The notes: generated by a model not told the origin, from the sequence alone. A stretch of 18,481 nt of DNA from JAAYYM01 sp964483395 (GCA_964483395.1 CAZABT010000048.1:1-18481); one strand, 5' to 3'; numbered from the stretch's first letter, positions 7,973 through 15,907 are shown. Numbers and translations: made by a program.

Positions 7973-7999
7973 ATTATAATACAGAAATAAATCTGTCAA
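7973..7999 (-). promoter_or_regulatory. Possible promoter at the galT 3' end, upstream of the hairpin
   Basis: On the minus strand a perfect TTGACA (7999-7994) and a perfect TATAAT (7978-7973) occur with a short 15-nt spacer at the very end of galT. A transcript from here would run through the 7901-7938 hairpin before reaching the chvE-type gene. I found no better promoter between the hairpin and that gene. The short spacer and AT-rich context keep this tentative. Confidence 0.25.
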
Positions 8000-9488
8000 A
8001 AAACCGTCTGCCCTCGGATGTATGCTTGTATACCCCTGCATCCTCCAGTACCCCCACAAAAACATTTCCTGTCTCATGTCGGAGAATATCCATGACATTA
8101 TCCTGATTGACTTCCGCATACCGAGGCAGGAACTCCTCTACCCAATCGGCATGCTTCTTCAATATTTCATTAGAGCGAATGTCCTTCTTCTCGACGATAT
8201 ATTCTGCCAGCAGCGCCAATTCATCCTTGAGTCTGGATGGTAAAATAGCAAGTCCCATGACCTCAATGGCTCCGATGTTTTCCTTCTTGATGTGATGATA
8301 TTCGTTACGCGGATGATAAACTCCAAGCGGTCTCTCCTCGGTCGTAATGTTATTGCGCAGCACCAGATCCAGTTCGTAGTCTTCTCCACGACGTCTGGCA
8401 ATCGGCGTAATCGTATTATGCCGTACCTGCTGTCCGTTTTCCTCGGTATAAGCAGGAATAAAAGCTTCCTCATCTGAATATCCGCGCCATGTATCCAAAA
8501 TGTGAGCAGCAAGTTCTACCAGTCTGTCCTGTTCCCTGCCCTTGATTCGGATGACAGACATAGGCCAGTTCAGAATACCTGTCTTAATCTCTTCATAGCC
8601 CGGTATCGTGATTTCTTTTTCTATTTCTGCTCTTGCCATAGGCATTTCATAGCAGCCACCCTGAAAATGCTCATGACTGAGAATGGAGCCTCCTACGATC
8701 GGCAGATCTGCATTGGAACATATCATATAGTGTGGAAACTGCCTGAGAAAATCAAAAAACTTTTCAAAAACCGCCCGGTCGATCGTCATCGGTACATGCT
8801 CTGTATTCAACACAATGCAGTGCTCATTATAATAAACATAAGGGGAATACTGAAATCCCCATGGCTGACCACAGACGGTAATCGGAATGATACGGTGATT
8901 CTCTCTGGCCGGATGATTGATGCGTCCGGCATAGCCTTCATTTTCAATACAAAGCAGGCATTTGGGATAACCGGACTGCTTGGCTCTGCCTGCTGCGGCA
9001 ATGGCCTTTGGGTCTTTCTCCGGCTTGGACAGATTGATGGTAATGTCGATCGGCCCATAGGGAGTCTCGGCAATCCATTTAATGTCCTTTTCAATACGGT
9101 ATCTCCGGATATAGTCGGAGTCCTGCGACAGCTTGTAATAATAGTCTGTCGCTTCCTTGGGACTGACAGCGTATTTCTCACGGAAGGTACGAATGACCTC
9201 ACTTGGCCGCGGCACCAGACAATTCATAATTCTTGTATCGAAAAGATCTCGGTATACGATTCCGTCCTCTTCTATAATGCCCCGCTGCAATGCGTAATCA
9301 CAAATACCCTTCAATATTTCCTCTAATGGCATGCTCCTCAATTGCGCCGAGTCTGCGTCCGGTTCTTCGTACGTGTCCATCTGCAGTAAATCAAGAATCA
9401 AATTGATCGTATAAATCCGATCCTCCTGACTGATTAACTGACATTTCAGTCCATATTCTGCAAGCGCTGCTATACATTGATTGATCAT
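7974..9488 (-). CDS. galT: UDP-glucose--hexose-1-phosphate uridylyltransferase, class II (GalT)
   Basis: This 504-residue enzyme exchanges UMP between UDP-glucose and galactose 1-phosphate, giving glucose 1-phosphate and UDP-galactose (Leloir pathway, cytoplasm). It is the longer Firmicutes form, not the roughly 350-residue enterobacterial one. Recognisable segments are LVPRPSEVIRTF near 91-102, GFQYSPYVYYNEHCIVLN (211-228), VGGSILSHEHFQGG (265-278, with the His pair H272/H274 of the nucleotidyl-transfer motif) and RPLGVYHPRNEYHHIKKENIG further on. The ATG is preceded by GGGAGGTAA. It follows galK after a 16-nt gap in the same transcript and ends before the terminator at 7901-7938. The length is full and I see no frame damage. 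Confidence 0.95.
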   Translation of the reverse strand: MINQCIAALAEYGLKCQLISQEDRIYTINLILDLLQMDTYEEPDADSAQLRSMPLEEILKGICDYALQRGIIEEDGIVYRDLFDTRIMNCLVPRPSEVIRTFREKYAVSPKEATDYYYKLSQDSDYIRRYRIEKDIKWIAETPYGPIDITINLSKPEKDPKAIAAAGRAKQSGYPKCLLCIENEGYAGRINHPARENHRIIPITVCGQPWGFQYSPYVYYNEHCIVLNTEHVPMTIDRAVFEKFFDFLRQFPHYMICSNADLPIVGGSILSHEHFQGGCYEMPMARAEIEKEITIPGYEEIKTGILNWPMSVIRIKGREQDRLVELAAHILDTWRGYSDEEAFIPAYTEENGQQVRHNTITPIARRRGEDYELDLVLRNNITTEERPLGVYHPRNEYHHIKKENIGAIEVMGLAILPSRLKDELALLAEYIVEKKDIRSNEILKKHADWVEEFLPRYAEVNQDNVMDILRHETGNVFVGVLEDAGVYKHTSEGRRFFDRFISVL

Positions 9489-9504
9489 ATTCCTTACCTC
9501 CCTG

Positions 9505-10791
9505 TCAGCCGCCTATCACTCTGATTCCGCCATATTTGCGAATCTTCAGCACATGACAGCTTCCTTTGCCAAAATAATATTCCATCGTCGCCTTATATGC
9601 ATCCACGGCATCATTTTTAATAAATACCTGTATCGTTCCGGCAAAGCCTCCGCCATGTACACGACAGACTCCATTATCACCCAGCTCCTTCTCACTCAGT
9701 GCCAGTGCCATTGGAATGCTCTGATTTTCAAAATCCATATTGGCATATACATTCTGCAGATATTTGTAGGAGCTGTTGCCGGACTCACGAATCAATTCCT
9801 TGAACCGTCCGAACTGATTGCTGCGCAGAGCCTCTACCTCCTGCTCCACGCGTCTGTTGTCATCATAGAAATGCATCGCCCGCAGTACACCGCGATCACC
9901 GACGATTTCTCGAATCTTCGGAATCTCTTTGTAAAAATCCACCTCACTGACCTGTGTTAGATACTCCTTGCCAAAATAAGCAGCAACCTTCTTCATATCA
10001 ATCGGAATTGCTGAATATTCTCCGGACAGATCAGCATGCGATCCTTTTGTATCTACGATGCAGAGGCTGTGGTCAAACTGTTCAAAGTCTATTGCAACCT
10101 TGTCAATCTTCGGATTTTCGTTATCTGCAAAATCGATGTGCACCAGACTGCCGACCGAGGATGCCATCTGATCCATAAGGCCGCTCAGCTTGTCAAAATA
10201 TTTATTTTCGGCATACTGTCCTGCCTGTGCAATCAGAATTGGATTCATCCGCATCTGGTTATACATACCTGAAATAGCTGTTCCCAGCACGACCTCAAAG
10301 GCTGCGGAGGAAGACAGGCCTGAACCGCCTAAGACATCGCTTGTCATATACATGTTCATTCCACCGATCAGATATCCTTTTTCCTCCAGACAGCTGCATA
10401 CACCTCTAACCAGTGTAGTGCTTGTATTGGCCTCTTCTACACGCTTGTGATAGTCTCCGACTGCAATTGGAGGGATATCGATATCATCTGACATAATCTT
10501 AATTGTCTCTTCTGCATTTTTCCCAACTACGGCAATGATATCCAGATTCACTGCTGCCGCAAGTACCTCTCCATGCTGATGATCCGTATGATTGCCACCG
10601 ACCTCTGTCCTGCCGGGTGCACTGTAGATATCCACACTGCACTCACCGTACAGAGTTTCAAACTCCTGTATTGCCTTAATATAGCGGGCTCTCTGATAGT
10701 TCAGCACCTTCGGATCTACATAGATATCCAGCAGGAGATTGTCATATTCCTGTCGGTCAAATTCTGCAATTAATTGTTTTGAGTTTTTCAT
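9505..10791 (-). CDS. galK: Galactokinase (GalK)
   Basis: This is a 428-residue GHMP-family kinase that phosphorylates galactose at C1 with ATP, the first committed Leloir step. The galactokinase signature is GRTEVGGNHTDHQHG (60-74), a Firmicutes variant of the classical GRVNLIGEHTDYNDG. The phosphate-binding loop is LGGSGLSSSAAF (155-166). The catalytic aspartate is D208 in SGLMDQMASSVG. The third motif near the C-terminus is VHGGGFAGTIQVF. The protein is longer than the roughly 390 residues of E. coli GalK because of an extended N-terminus. GGAGG lies 8 nt before the ATG. It is first in a galK-galT operon read from a promoter at 10879-10907 and divergent from a LacI-type gene, a usual arrangement for galactose control. 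Confidence 0.96.
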   Translation of the reverse strand: MKNSKQLIAEFDRQEYDNLLLDIYVDPKVLNYQRARYIKAIQEFETLYGECSVDIYSAPGRTEVGGNHTDHQHGEVLAAAVNLDIIAVVGKNAEETIKIMSDDIDIPPIAVGDYHKRVEEANTSTTLVRGVCSCLEEKGYLIGGMNMYMTSDVLGGSGLSSSAAFEVVLGTAISGMYNQMRMNPILIAQAGQYAENKYFDKLSGLMDQMASSVGSLVHIDFADNENPKIDKVAIDFEQFDHSLCIVDTKGSHADLSGEYSAIPIDMKKVAAYFGKEYLTQVSEVDFYKEIPKIREIVGDRGVLRAMHFYDDNRRVEQEVEALRSNQFGRFKELIRESGNSSYKYLQNVYANMDFENQSIPMALALSEKELGDNGVCRVHGGGFAGTIQVFIKNDAVDAYKATMEYYFGKGSCHVLKIRKYGGIRVIGG

Positions 10792-10831
10792 AATCTGCCT
10801 CCATATATAATTCTGATTGACAACAAAAATA

Positions 10832-10857
10832 GTTCATGCTAATGTTTTACTAAACAA
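10832..10857. promoter_or_regulatory. Candidate LacI-type operator downstream of the galK promoter
   Basis: This segment contains TTTACTA (10846-10852) within GTTTTACTAAAC. Its outer parts, GTTCAT and TAAACAA, recur inverted at 10944-10964 (TTGTTTA ... ATGAAC) across the intergenic space. It lies about 25-45 bp downstream of the predicted galK -10, where a bound repressor would block elongation. The assignment rests on the repeated half-site only. Confidence 0.4.
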
Positions 10858-10878
10858 GCACTATGCTTTGTTACATAC

Positions 10879-10907
10879 AGACTAGCATTTGAAGCGATAT
10901 AAGTCAA
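10879..10907 (-). promoter_or_regulatory. Predicted galK-galT promoter
   Basis: On the minus strand, TTGACT (10907-10902) and TAGTCT (10884-10879) are 17 nt apart, giving a leader of about 80 nt to galK. The -35 box is strong and the -10 box is moderate. The downstream repeat at 10832-10857 suits control by the divergent LacI-family protein. Confidence 0.5.
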
Positions 10908-10926
10908 TCATATTGCTGACTTCTGC

Positions 10927-10964
10927 ATAGTAAATATTTTTATTTGTTTACTATACTAATGAAC
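10927..10964. promoter_or_regulatory. Inverted repeat in the LacI-type gene's promoter region, candidate operator
   Basis: ATAGTAAA (10927-10934) and TTTACTAT (10947-10954) form a perfect 8-bp inverted repeat with a 12-nt spacer. The half-site TTTACTA is the one also seen beside galK. A plausible -10 for the LacI-type gene (TATACT, 10952-10957) overlaps the right arm, which would allow autoregulation. I see no convincing -35 for it. The segment ends 19 bp before the start codon. Confidence 0.45.
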
Positions 10965-10983
10965 GGAAAAGGAGGAAAAAGCC

Positions 10984-11994
10984 ATGCCAACCATCAGAGA
11001 AGTTGCAGAAGCAGCGGGAGTATCTCCGGGCGCTGTCTCAAGAATTCTGAATCATGATATTACATTAAGTGTATCCGAACCTACCCGGCAACGAGTTCTT
11101 GCGGTTGCTCAGAAAATGAACTATGTGAAAAAAAATTCCGCCAGAAAAACCGGAGGGACTCTTACCTTCGGAATTCTGCAATGGTATTCTATTCGGCAGG
11201 AGCTTGAAGACCCCTATTATCTTTCTATCCGACTCGGCGCAGAGAAATATTGCTCAGAACACAGTATCAATGTTGTACGCGCCTTTCGTGGAGATGCAGA
11301 CTATCTGACCTCGCTCAAGGGAGTGAATGGAATGATCTGCATCGGCAAATTTGCGGAGGAAGAGATCCGAACCTTTTCCGGCATCACACCGAACTTTATA
11401 TTGGTTGATATGTATACGACCCGCATCCTGCACAACTGTATGACTCTGGATTTTTTGCATGCAACAACGGATGCTTTGGATTATTTGATTTCTCTGGGAC
11501 ATCAGAAAGTCGGCTATCTGGGCGGACGGGAATATATATCTGAAAATACGGTCTATTTTGAACAGAGAAAGTCTGTTTTTGAAACTTACTGCAAAGAAAA
11601 AGGACTCTTATATGAGCCCTATGTCTTTGAAGCTTCCTATTCAATTGAGTCCGGCTATGATATGATGAAACAGCTGCTCAGTCAAAAGGAGCTTCCGACT
11701 GCTGTATTCACCGCCAGTGATGCCATTGCACTGGGTGCCGTCCGTGCATTAAATGAAGCTGGAATGCACATTCCTGACGATATGTCTGTCATCGGCTTCA
11801 ATAATATCAATGCTTCTGCCTATACGAATCCGCCTTTGACAACAGTCAATGCACCTACGGAGCTGATGGGAGAGTATGCTGCCAATTTCATCATGACCTC
11901 CCTGTCACTGTATCGACAGTATCATATTCCGATGCAGATGATGCTGCCGTGCTCACTGGTCAAACGCGGCTCCTGTGCAAATATAGCTGTGTAA
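10984..11994 (+). CDS. LacI-family transcriptional regulator, probable galactose-operon repressor (GalR-type)
   Basis: This is a 336-residue protein. The N-terminal LacI helix-turn-helix is TIREVAEAAGVSPGAVSRIL (residues 3-22), followed by a hinge region and a periplasmic-binding-protein-like effector domain. Recognisable parts are MTLDFLHATTDALDYLISLGHQKVGYLGG, TAVFTASDAIALGAVRALNEAGMHIPDDMSVIGFNN and the typical TNPPLTTV near the C-terminus. The start is clear: AAAAGGAGGAAAAAGCC precedes the ATG. It is the only long plus-strand gene in the middle of the window and is transcribed away from galK, with three copies of TTTACTA between them. It most likely represses galK-galT and itself until galactose or a derivative binds. 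The effector is inferred from context, not from pocket residues. Confidence 0.88.
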   Translation: MPTIREVAEAAGVSPGAVSRILNHDITLSVSEPTRQRVLAVAQKMNYVKKNSARKTGGTLTFGILQWYSIRQELEDPYYLSIRLGAEKYCSEHSINVVRAFRGDADYLTSLKGVNGMICIGKFAEEEIRTFSGITPNFILVDMYTTRILHNCMTLDFLHATTDALDYLISLGHQKVGYLGGREYISENTVYFEQRKSVFETYCKEKGLLYEPYVFEASYSIESGYDMMKQLLSQKELPTAVFTASDAIALGAVRALNEAGMHIPDDMSVIGFNNINASAYTNPPLTTVNAPTELMGEYAANFIMTSLSLYRQYHIPMQMMLPCSLVKRGSCANIAV

Positions 11995-12387
11995 TTATTC
12001 CGGCGTATTTTCCGGCTTTGCTGCGGTATCCTGTGCTTCTTCTGCTGTCTCTGCTTTCGGCTCAGGCAGCTCCTCTGCTTTTTCTTGTTCAGGCAGTTCC
12101 TCTACGGCCTGCTCTGCGTCAGTTTGGCTGTCCTCTTTTGCCGCTTCCATTTCAGCGATTTCATCTGCGTCATAATATTCCCTGCGAATCAATCCCTTCA
12201 CTGAAAATATAACAATCGCAAGTCCTGCCAGTGCCAGCACTGCCGTTGCAAGTATCATCCAAATCTTCTCATTGCCGGTCGCTGCCTGCACACTCGGTAC
12301 AAGCTCATATGCCAGATACACCACATAGCCGGCAACTAATATCCTGATATAGAGATTCATTTTTGTAACATATCGATTCTTTTTCAT
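11995..12387 (-). CDS. Small two-helix membrane protein with acidic Glu/Ala/Pro tail, unknown function
   Basis: This 130-residue protein matches no family I recognise. After a basic N-terminus (MKKNRYVTKMN) it has two hydrophobic helices at about 12-30 and 43-63. A short basic segment (KGLIRREYY) follows, then a tail of about 60 residues dominated by Glu, Ala, Gln and Pro (ELPEQEKAEELPEPKAETAEE). The positive-inside rule places both termini in the cytoplasm. I start it at 12387 because AAAGGG lies 7 nt upstream. An in-frame ATG at 12453 has no ribosome binding site and lies only about 5 nt after the predicted transcription start of the promoter at 12465-12493. It abuts the LacI-type gene stop to stop with no bases between. 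It is a single-gene unit between two sugar operons, and context suggests no specific role. Confidence 0.7.
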   Translation of the reverse strand: MKKNRYVTKMNLYIRILVAGYVVYLAYELVPSVQAATGNEKIWMILATAVLALAGLAIVIFSVKGLIRREYYDADEIAEMEAAKEDSQTDAEQAVEELPEQEKAEELPEPKAETAEEAQDTAAKPENTPE

Positions 12388-12464
12388 AACATACCCTTTC
12401 TCTTGGTGCAGGATTCTGCTCAATCTGCGGTAAACGGTTACTCTATCTGACATTTCAGAGTTTT

Positions 12465-12493
12465 ATTATACAGAAAAACACTGTTTAATTCAA
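12465..12493 (-). promoter_or_regulatory. Promoter of the small acidic-tail membrane protein
   Basis: On the minus strand, TTGAAT (12493-12488), a 17-nt spacer and a perfect TATAAT (12470-12465) give a start near 12458 and a leader of about 70 nt to the ATG at 12387. It begins just after the terminator at 12501-12546, so the gene is insulated from the arabinose operon. Confidence 0.65.
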
Positions 12494-12500
12494 CTTCAAA

Positions 12501-12546
12501 TAAAAATCGGGGGACTTTTCCGTTTTCTCATCCGGGAAAGTCCCCC
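12501..12546 (-). terminator. Strong terminator of the arabinose importer-abfA operon
   Basis: GGGGGACTTTTCCG (12509-12522) pairs with CGGGAAAGTCCCCC (12533-12546) over 14 bp, with one G-T pair and a 10-nt loop. On the minus strand the stem is followed by GATTTTTATTT. It lies 18 nt after the abfA stop codon. Confidence 0.92.
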
Positions 12547-12564
12547 AATCTTAAAAGCTGCAGG

Positions 12565-14076
12565 TTAGAATTTTGTAAATCGAATCACATTCCATGAGCA
12601 TTTTTTCAGCACTGCCGTGAACAATCCGTCTGACAGCTCATAATCCTTTCTTGCAGCAGGTGTCACTGTCTCTCCTAAAGCAGAATTGACTGCCTTCATA
12701 TCTTCCTGCTCCAGTGCCGTAAACTCTGCCACCCGATATCTTGCAAAGCTGCGAATATCTGCTTCAAATACGATGTCCTCATCTGTATTTCGATTCACTG
12801 CAAATATCGTCACTTCCTTTTTTTCCTCGTTATAAACTGCCACAGATTCTATGTCAGTTACGTCCTCATGTTTTGCTGTATCATGCCTTGTAGAAGCACA
12901 TACCGGCTGCAGTACAACTCCGCGTCCATATTTAGAGGCGTGCAGGAATGGATAATAAATGGTCTGCCTCCATGCTGCACCGTCTGTCTCCGTCATAATA
13001 GGTGCAATGACATTGACAAGCTGTGCCAGACATGCCATCTTGAGTCTGTCGGCATGCTTCAGGAAGGTAATTAAAATCAAGCCTACGAGAACGGCATCTT
13101 CAAAATCATAATGATCTTCCAGCAGATGCGGTGCGATCTGCCAAGGTCTTTTGGTCATCTCTTCCTGATCTGCTTCATTGGCATGAAACCAGACATTCCA
13201 TTCGTCAAAGCTCAGGTGCAATGTCTTTTTGCTTCTTTTCTTTGCCTTGATATAATCGCAGGTTGCGATCACAGTGTGAATAAACCGTTCCATGTCCTGC
13301 GTCTTGGCAAAAAAGTCCGCGGTATCATCTTCAGGATTCCCATAGTAATTATGCAGGGAAATATAATCCACATAATCATAGGTTTCCTCCAGAGTCACTG
13401 CCTCCCATTCGGGGAAGGTCGGCATCTCGACATTGGAGCTGCCGCAGCTGACGAGTTCAATGCTCTCATCCATGATCTTCATGGCCTTTGCCGTTTCTGC
13501 TGCCAGTCTTCCGTATTCGACTGCTGTCTTATGACCGATCTGCCATGGCCCATCCATTTCATTTCCAAGGCACCAGGTCTTGATCCTATAAGGTTCTTTT
13601 CTTCCATGTGACTTTCTCAAATCACTATAGTAGGTACCCTCGTCCATATTGCAGTATTCCAACAGATTCAGGGCATCCGAAATGCCTCTTGTTCCGAGGT
13701 TGACCGCCATCATAATATCTGCATTGACTTTTTGAGTCCACTTAGCAAATTCACCAAGTCCGAATTCATTGGTCTCTTTGGTTCTCCAGGCCAAATCCAA
13801 ACGCGCCCTTCTGTCAGGGCCGACACTATCCTCCCAGTAAAAATTAGAAACGAAATTGCCGCCCGGATAACGGATGATCGGAACCTCCAGTTCCTTGACA
13901 AGCTCCATGACGTCCTTGCGGAAGCCGTCCTCATCGGCCGAAGTATGCCCCGGCTGATAAACGCCCTGATATACGGCACGTCCCAAGTGCTCAATAAAGG
14001 AACCATAGATACGCTTGTCTACGGGAGCAATACACACTTCTTTATCTAAAATCAATCTTGCTTTTCTCTTGTCCAT
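12565..14076 (-). CDS. abfA: GH51 alpha-L-arabinofuranosidase, intracellular
   Basis: This 503-residue glycoside hydrolase of family 51 removes terminal alpha-L-arabinofuranosyl residues from arabino-oligosaccharides with retention. The acid/base glutamate is E173 in CLGNEMDGPWQ and the nucleophile is E292 in LSFDEWNVW. They sit almost exactly where the Geobacillus AbfA pair lies (175 and 294). Other family marks are YGSFIEHLGRAVYQGVYQ, IIRYPGGNFVSNFYWED and the C-terminal VNAPIMTE-like segment NVIAPIMTE. No signal peptide is present, so it works on imported oligosaccharides. An ATG 24 nt upstream (14100) has no ribosome binding site. ATG 14076 has AAAGGA upstream, and I use it. It is last in the operon after the two permease genes, 56 nt from the second, and is followed by a strong terminator. 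Confidence 0.95.
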   Translation of the reverse strand: MDKRKARLILDKEVCIAPVDKRIYGSFIEHLGRAVYQGVYQPGHTSADEDGFRKDVMELVKELEVPIIRYPGGNFVSNFYWEDSVGPDRRARLDLAWRTKETNEFGLGEFAKWTQKVNADIMMAVNLGTRGISDALNLLEYCNMDEGTYYSDLRKSHGRKEPYRIKTWCLGNEMDGPWQIGHKTAVEYGRLAAETAKAMKIMDESIELVSCGSSNVEMPTFPEWEAVTLEETYDYVDYISLHNYYGNPEDDTADFFAKTQDMERFIHTVIATCDYIKAKKRSKKTLHLSFDEWNVWFHANEADQEEMTKRPWQIAPHLLEDHYDFEDAVLVGLILITFLKHADRLKMACLAQLVNVIAPIMTETDGAAWRQTIYYPFLHASKYGRGVVLQPVCASTRHDTAKHEDVTDIESVAVYNEEKKEVTIFAVNRNTDEDIVFEADIRSFARYRVAEFTALEQEDMKAVNSALGETVTPAARKDYELSDGLFTAVLKKCSWNVIRFTKF

Positions 14077-14098
14077 TTGATTCTTTTTCCTTTCGTTC

Positions 14099-14122
14099 AA
14101 TACTTTAATACTTTAATACTTT
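14099..14122. repeat. Three tandem copies of AATACTTT
   Basis: The 8-bp unit AATACTTT is repeated exactly three times in the gap between the second permease and abfA, just upstream of the abfA ribosome binding site. It makes no hairpin. It is a slippage-prone microrepeat, and its copy number sets the spacing between the two genes. Confidence 0.85.
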
Positions 14123-14132
14123 GCTCGGCACT

Positions 14133-14987
14133 TTACCCTTTCACTGCCCCAGCTGTCATACCATCTATGAGGTATCTCTGGAAGGCAAGGAAGATGACGA
14201 AGATGGGGATGATGCCGAACATGGAACCGGCAATCAGTACATCATAGTTGTTTCCGTAGGGGGTCAGCAGGGTATTCAGACCGATCGGCAGGGTAAACTT
14301 GTTGCCGCTTCTGAATACGAGCAGAGGCCAGAGCATGTTATTCCAAGAGCCCATAGCACACAGGATACCCATGGCCGCAAAGGCCGGCTTGGAGATCGGC
14401 AGCATGATCTTGAAACAGATACCGTATTCCGTAGCTCCGTCAATTCTCCCTGCATCCAACAGCTCCCGTGGAAGAGAAGCCATATACTGCCGGAAGAAAA
14501 AGATGGTCGATGCATTGCAGATCAGAGGAAGCAGCACGCCCGCTCTGGTATCGATCAGATTAATTGTAATCATTTCCTGATACAGCGGCAGCATCAGAAT
14601 TTCAAACGGTACCATCATGGTTGCAATGACTAAGAAAAACAACAGGTTCTTCAGCTTGAAATCATACATGGAAAGTCCGTATGCCACCAGATAACAGACA
14701 ACCAGAGTAATCAATACCTGTAAGATTGTCAGCACCATACTGTTCGTAAACCACATGAAATATTTCTTTGAATCTGCATTGCCGCTGAACAGATAGATAT
14801 AGTTATTCAATGTCATCGTTGAAATGTCCAAATTGACGCTGAGTCCTCGTCTAATCAGCTCAGTGCCCGGTCTGAAGGATGCCAGCAGGCCTGCAAAAAT
14901 CGGAAATACCACAATTGCACAAAGAACTGCAAATACACCTGTTGCTAAAACTGTTGATACCTTTACGGAGGATGTCTTATCGTTCAT
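14133..14987 (-). CDS. CUT1-family sugar ABC transporter permease (AraQ/MalG-like)
   Basis: This is a 284-residue inner-membrane permease with about six helices (first at 13-37, others near 83-105, 113-135, 148-170, 200-220 and 245-270). The cytoplasmic EAA loop, which docks the ATPase, is RELLDAGRIDGATEYGICFK at 174-193 followed by IMLP. The short N-terminus before helix 1 is typical of the MalG/AraQ half of CUT1 importers. AAGGAGGAA precedes the ATG, inside the end of the upstream permease gene, and only one base separates that gene's stop from this start. With the binding protein upstream and abfA downstream, the substrate is most likely arabino-oligosaccharides. No ATPase gene is present, so a shared MsmX-type ATPase encoded elsewhere is expected. 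Confidence 0.92.
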   Translation of the reverse strand: MNDKTSSVKVSTVLATGVFAVLCAIVVFPIFAGLLASFRPGTELIRRGLSVNLDISTMTLNNYIYLFSGNADSKKYFMWFTNSMVLTILQVLITLVVCYLVAYGLSMYDFKLKNLLFFLVIATMMVPFEILMLPLYQEMITINLIDTRAGVLLPLICNASTIFFFRQYMASLPRELLDAGRIDGATEYGICFKIMLPISKPAFAAMGILCAMGSWNNMLWPLLVFRSGNKFTLPIGLNTLLTPYGNNYDVLIAGSMFGIIPIFVIFLAFQRYLIDGMTAGAVKG

Positions 14988-14988
14988 A

Positions 14989-15888
14989 TTATCGTTCCTC
15001 CTTCTTAAATGTGCCGTTCATAATCAGCTGCACAATATTGATGACCAGTGCTATGACAAGCAATACAAGTCCTACCGCAGATGCATAGCCCATCTGGTTC
15101 TTTTCAATACCACGTCTATATAAATAGCCTACGATCGTCAATCCGATATTGTTCGGTGATGCTGTTCCGTTGGCCCACAGCATGAAGGACTCAAGGAACA
15201 TTGCAAGGCCGGCATAGATACTGATTGTCAATACATAGATGGTTGTCGGTTTTAAGAGCGGAATCGTTATGTATCTGAATTTCTGCAGTCCGTTCGCGCC
15301 ATCAATCTCAGATGACTCATACAATTCATTGGGAATAGACTTCAGTCCTGATAAAAAGTACAGCATATTGACGCCCGTCCAGCGCCAGCAGGACATTACA
15401 ACAAGCGCAAAATACGTCGTGGTTCTGAATTTCAGCCATTTAAATGTACCGAGTCCCAATGCAGACGTCAGTAGATTCATCTGACCTGTATGATATTCCG
15501 AAAACATCAGTCGGAATAATGTACCGGAAATCACAATGGAAGTCAACGCCGGCAAATAAAGAATTGCTTTCCAAACGCCCTTAGCTTTTACAAGTCTGCT
15601 GTCAATCAGGGCTGCAAAGATCATCGGAAAAGGAATCAGAAAAACCAAAGTCAAAAGCATATATTCAAAGCTGTTAAAAACTGCTAAGTGAAATACGGAG
15701 TCCTTTAATAATTTTCCGTAATTCTTCAAGCCAACCCAATCTGTACCTGTTGCCTTGATATCCTGAAAACTCATTGTGATGGTACTGCATAGGGGATAAA
15801 TCCAAAAGATAGCAAAGCTCAAGATAAATGGTACAACAAACACGTAAGGGGCTGCTTTCTGTGAATATAATATTTTCTTAATATTCAT
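14989..15888 (-). CDS. CUT1-family sugar ABC transporter permease (AraP/MalF-like)
   Basis: This is a 299-residue inner-membrane permease. The N-terminus runs into a first helix at about 13-35 (PYVFVVPFILSFAIFWIYPL, the common opening of UgpA/AraP proteins), and five more helices follow. The EAA loop is NELYESSEIDGANGLQKFRY at 187-206 followed by ITIP. It should pair with the next permease to form the channel of the importer. AAAAGGAGGATCAC precedes the ATG. An 85-nt gap with a large RNA hairpin separates it from the binding-protein gene upstream, which is the usual way to make more binding protein than permease. Start and length are typical for the family. Confidence 0.92.
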   Translation of the reverse strand: MNIKKILYSQKAAPYVFVVPFILSFAIFWIYPLCSTITMSFQDIKATGTDWVGLKNYGKLLKDSVFHLAVFNSFEYMLLTLVFLIPFPMIFAALIDSRLVKAKGVWKAILYLPALTSIVISGTLFRLMFSEYHTGQMNLLTSALGLGTFKWLKFRTTTYFALVVMSCWRWTGVNMLYFLSGLKSIPNELYESSEIDGANGLQKFRYITIPLLKPTTIYVLTISIYAGLAMFLESFMLWANGTASPNNIGLTIVGYLYRRGIEKNQMGYASAVGLVLLVIALVINIVQLIMNGTFKKEER

Positions 15889-15907
15889 GTGATCCTCCTT
15901 TTTTTAC

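Noticed and set aside
8502..9326. A 274-codon open frame on the plus strand
   Set aside because: It lies wholly antisense to galT, has no ribosome binding site, and encodes a Cys/His/Ile-rich product typical of a reversed coding strand.
10888..10904. CcpA-type cre site near TGAAGCGATATAAG upstream of galK
   Set aside because: It is one base short of the TGWAANCG core and has no symmetric right half, so it is not a usable match.
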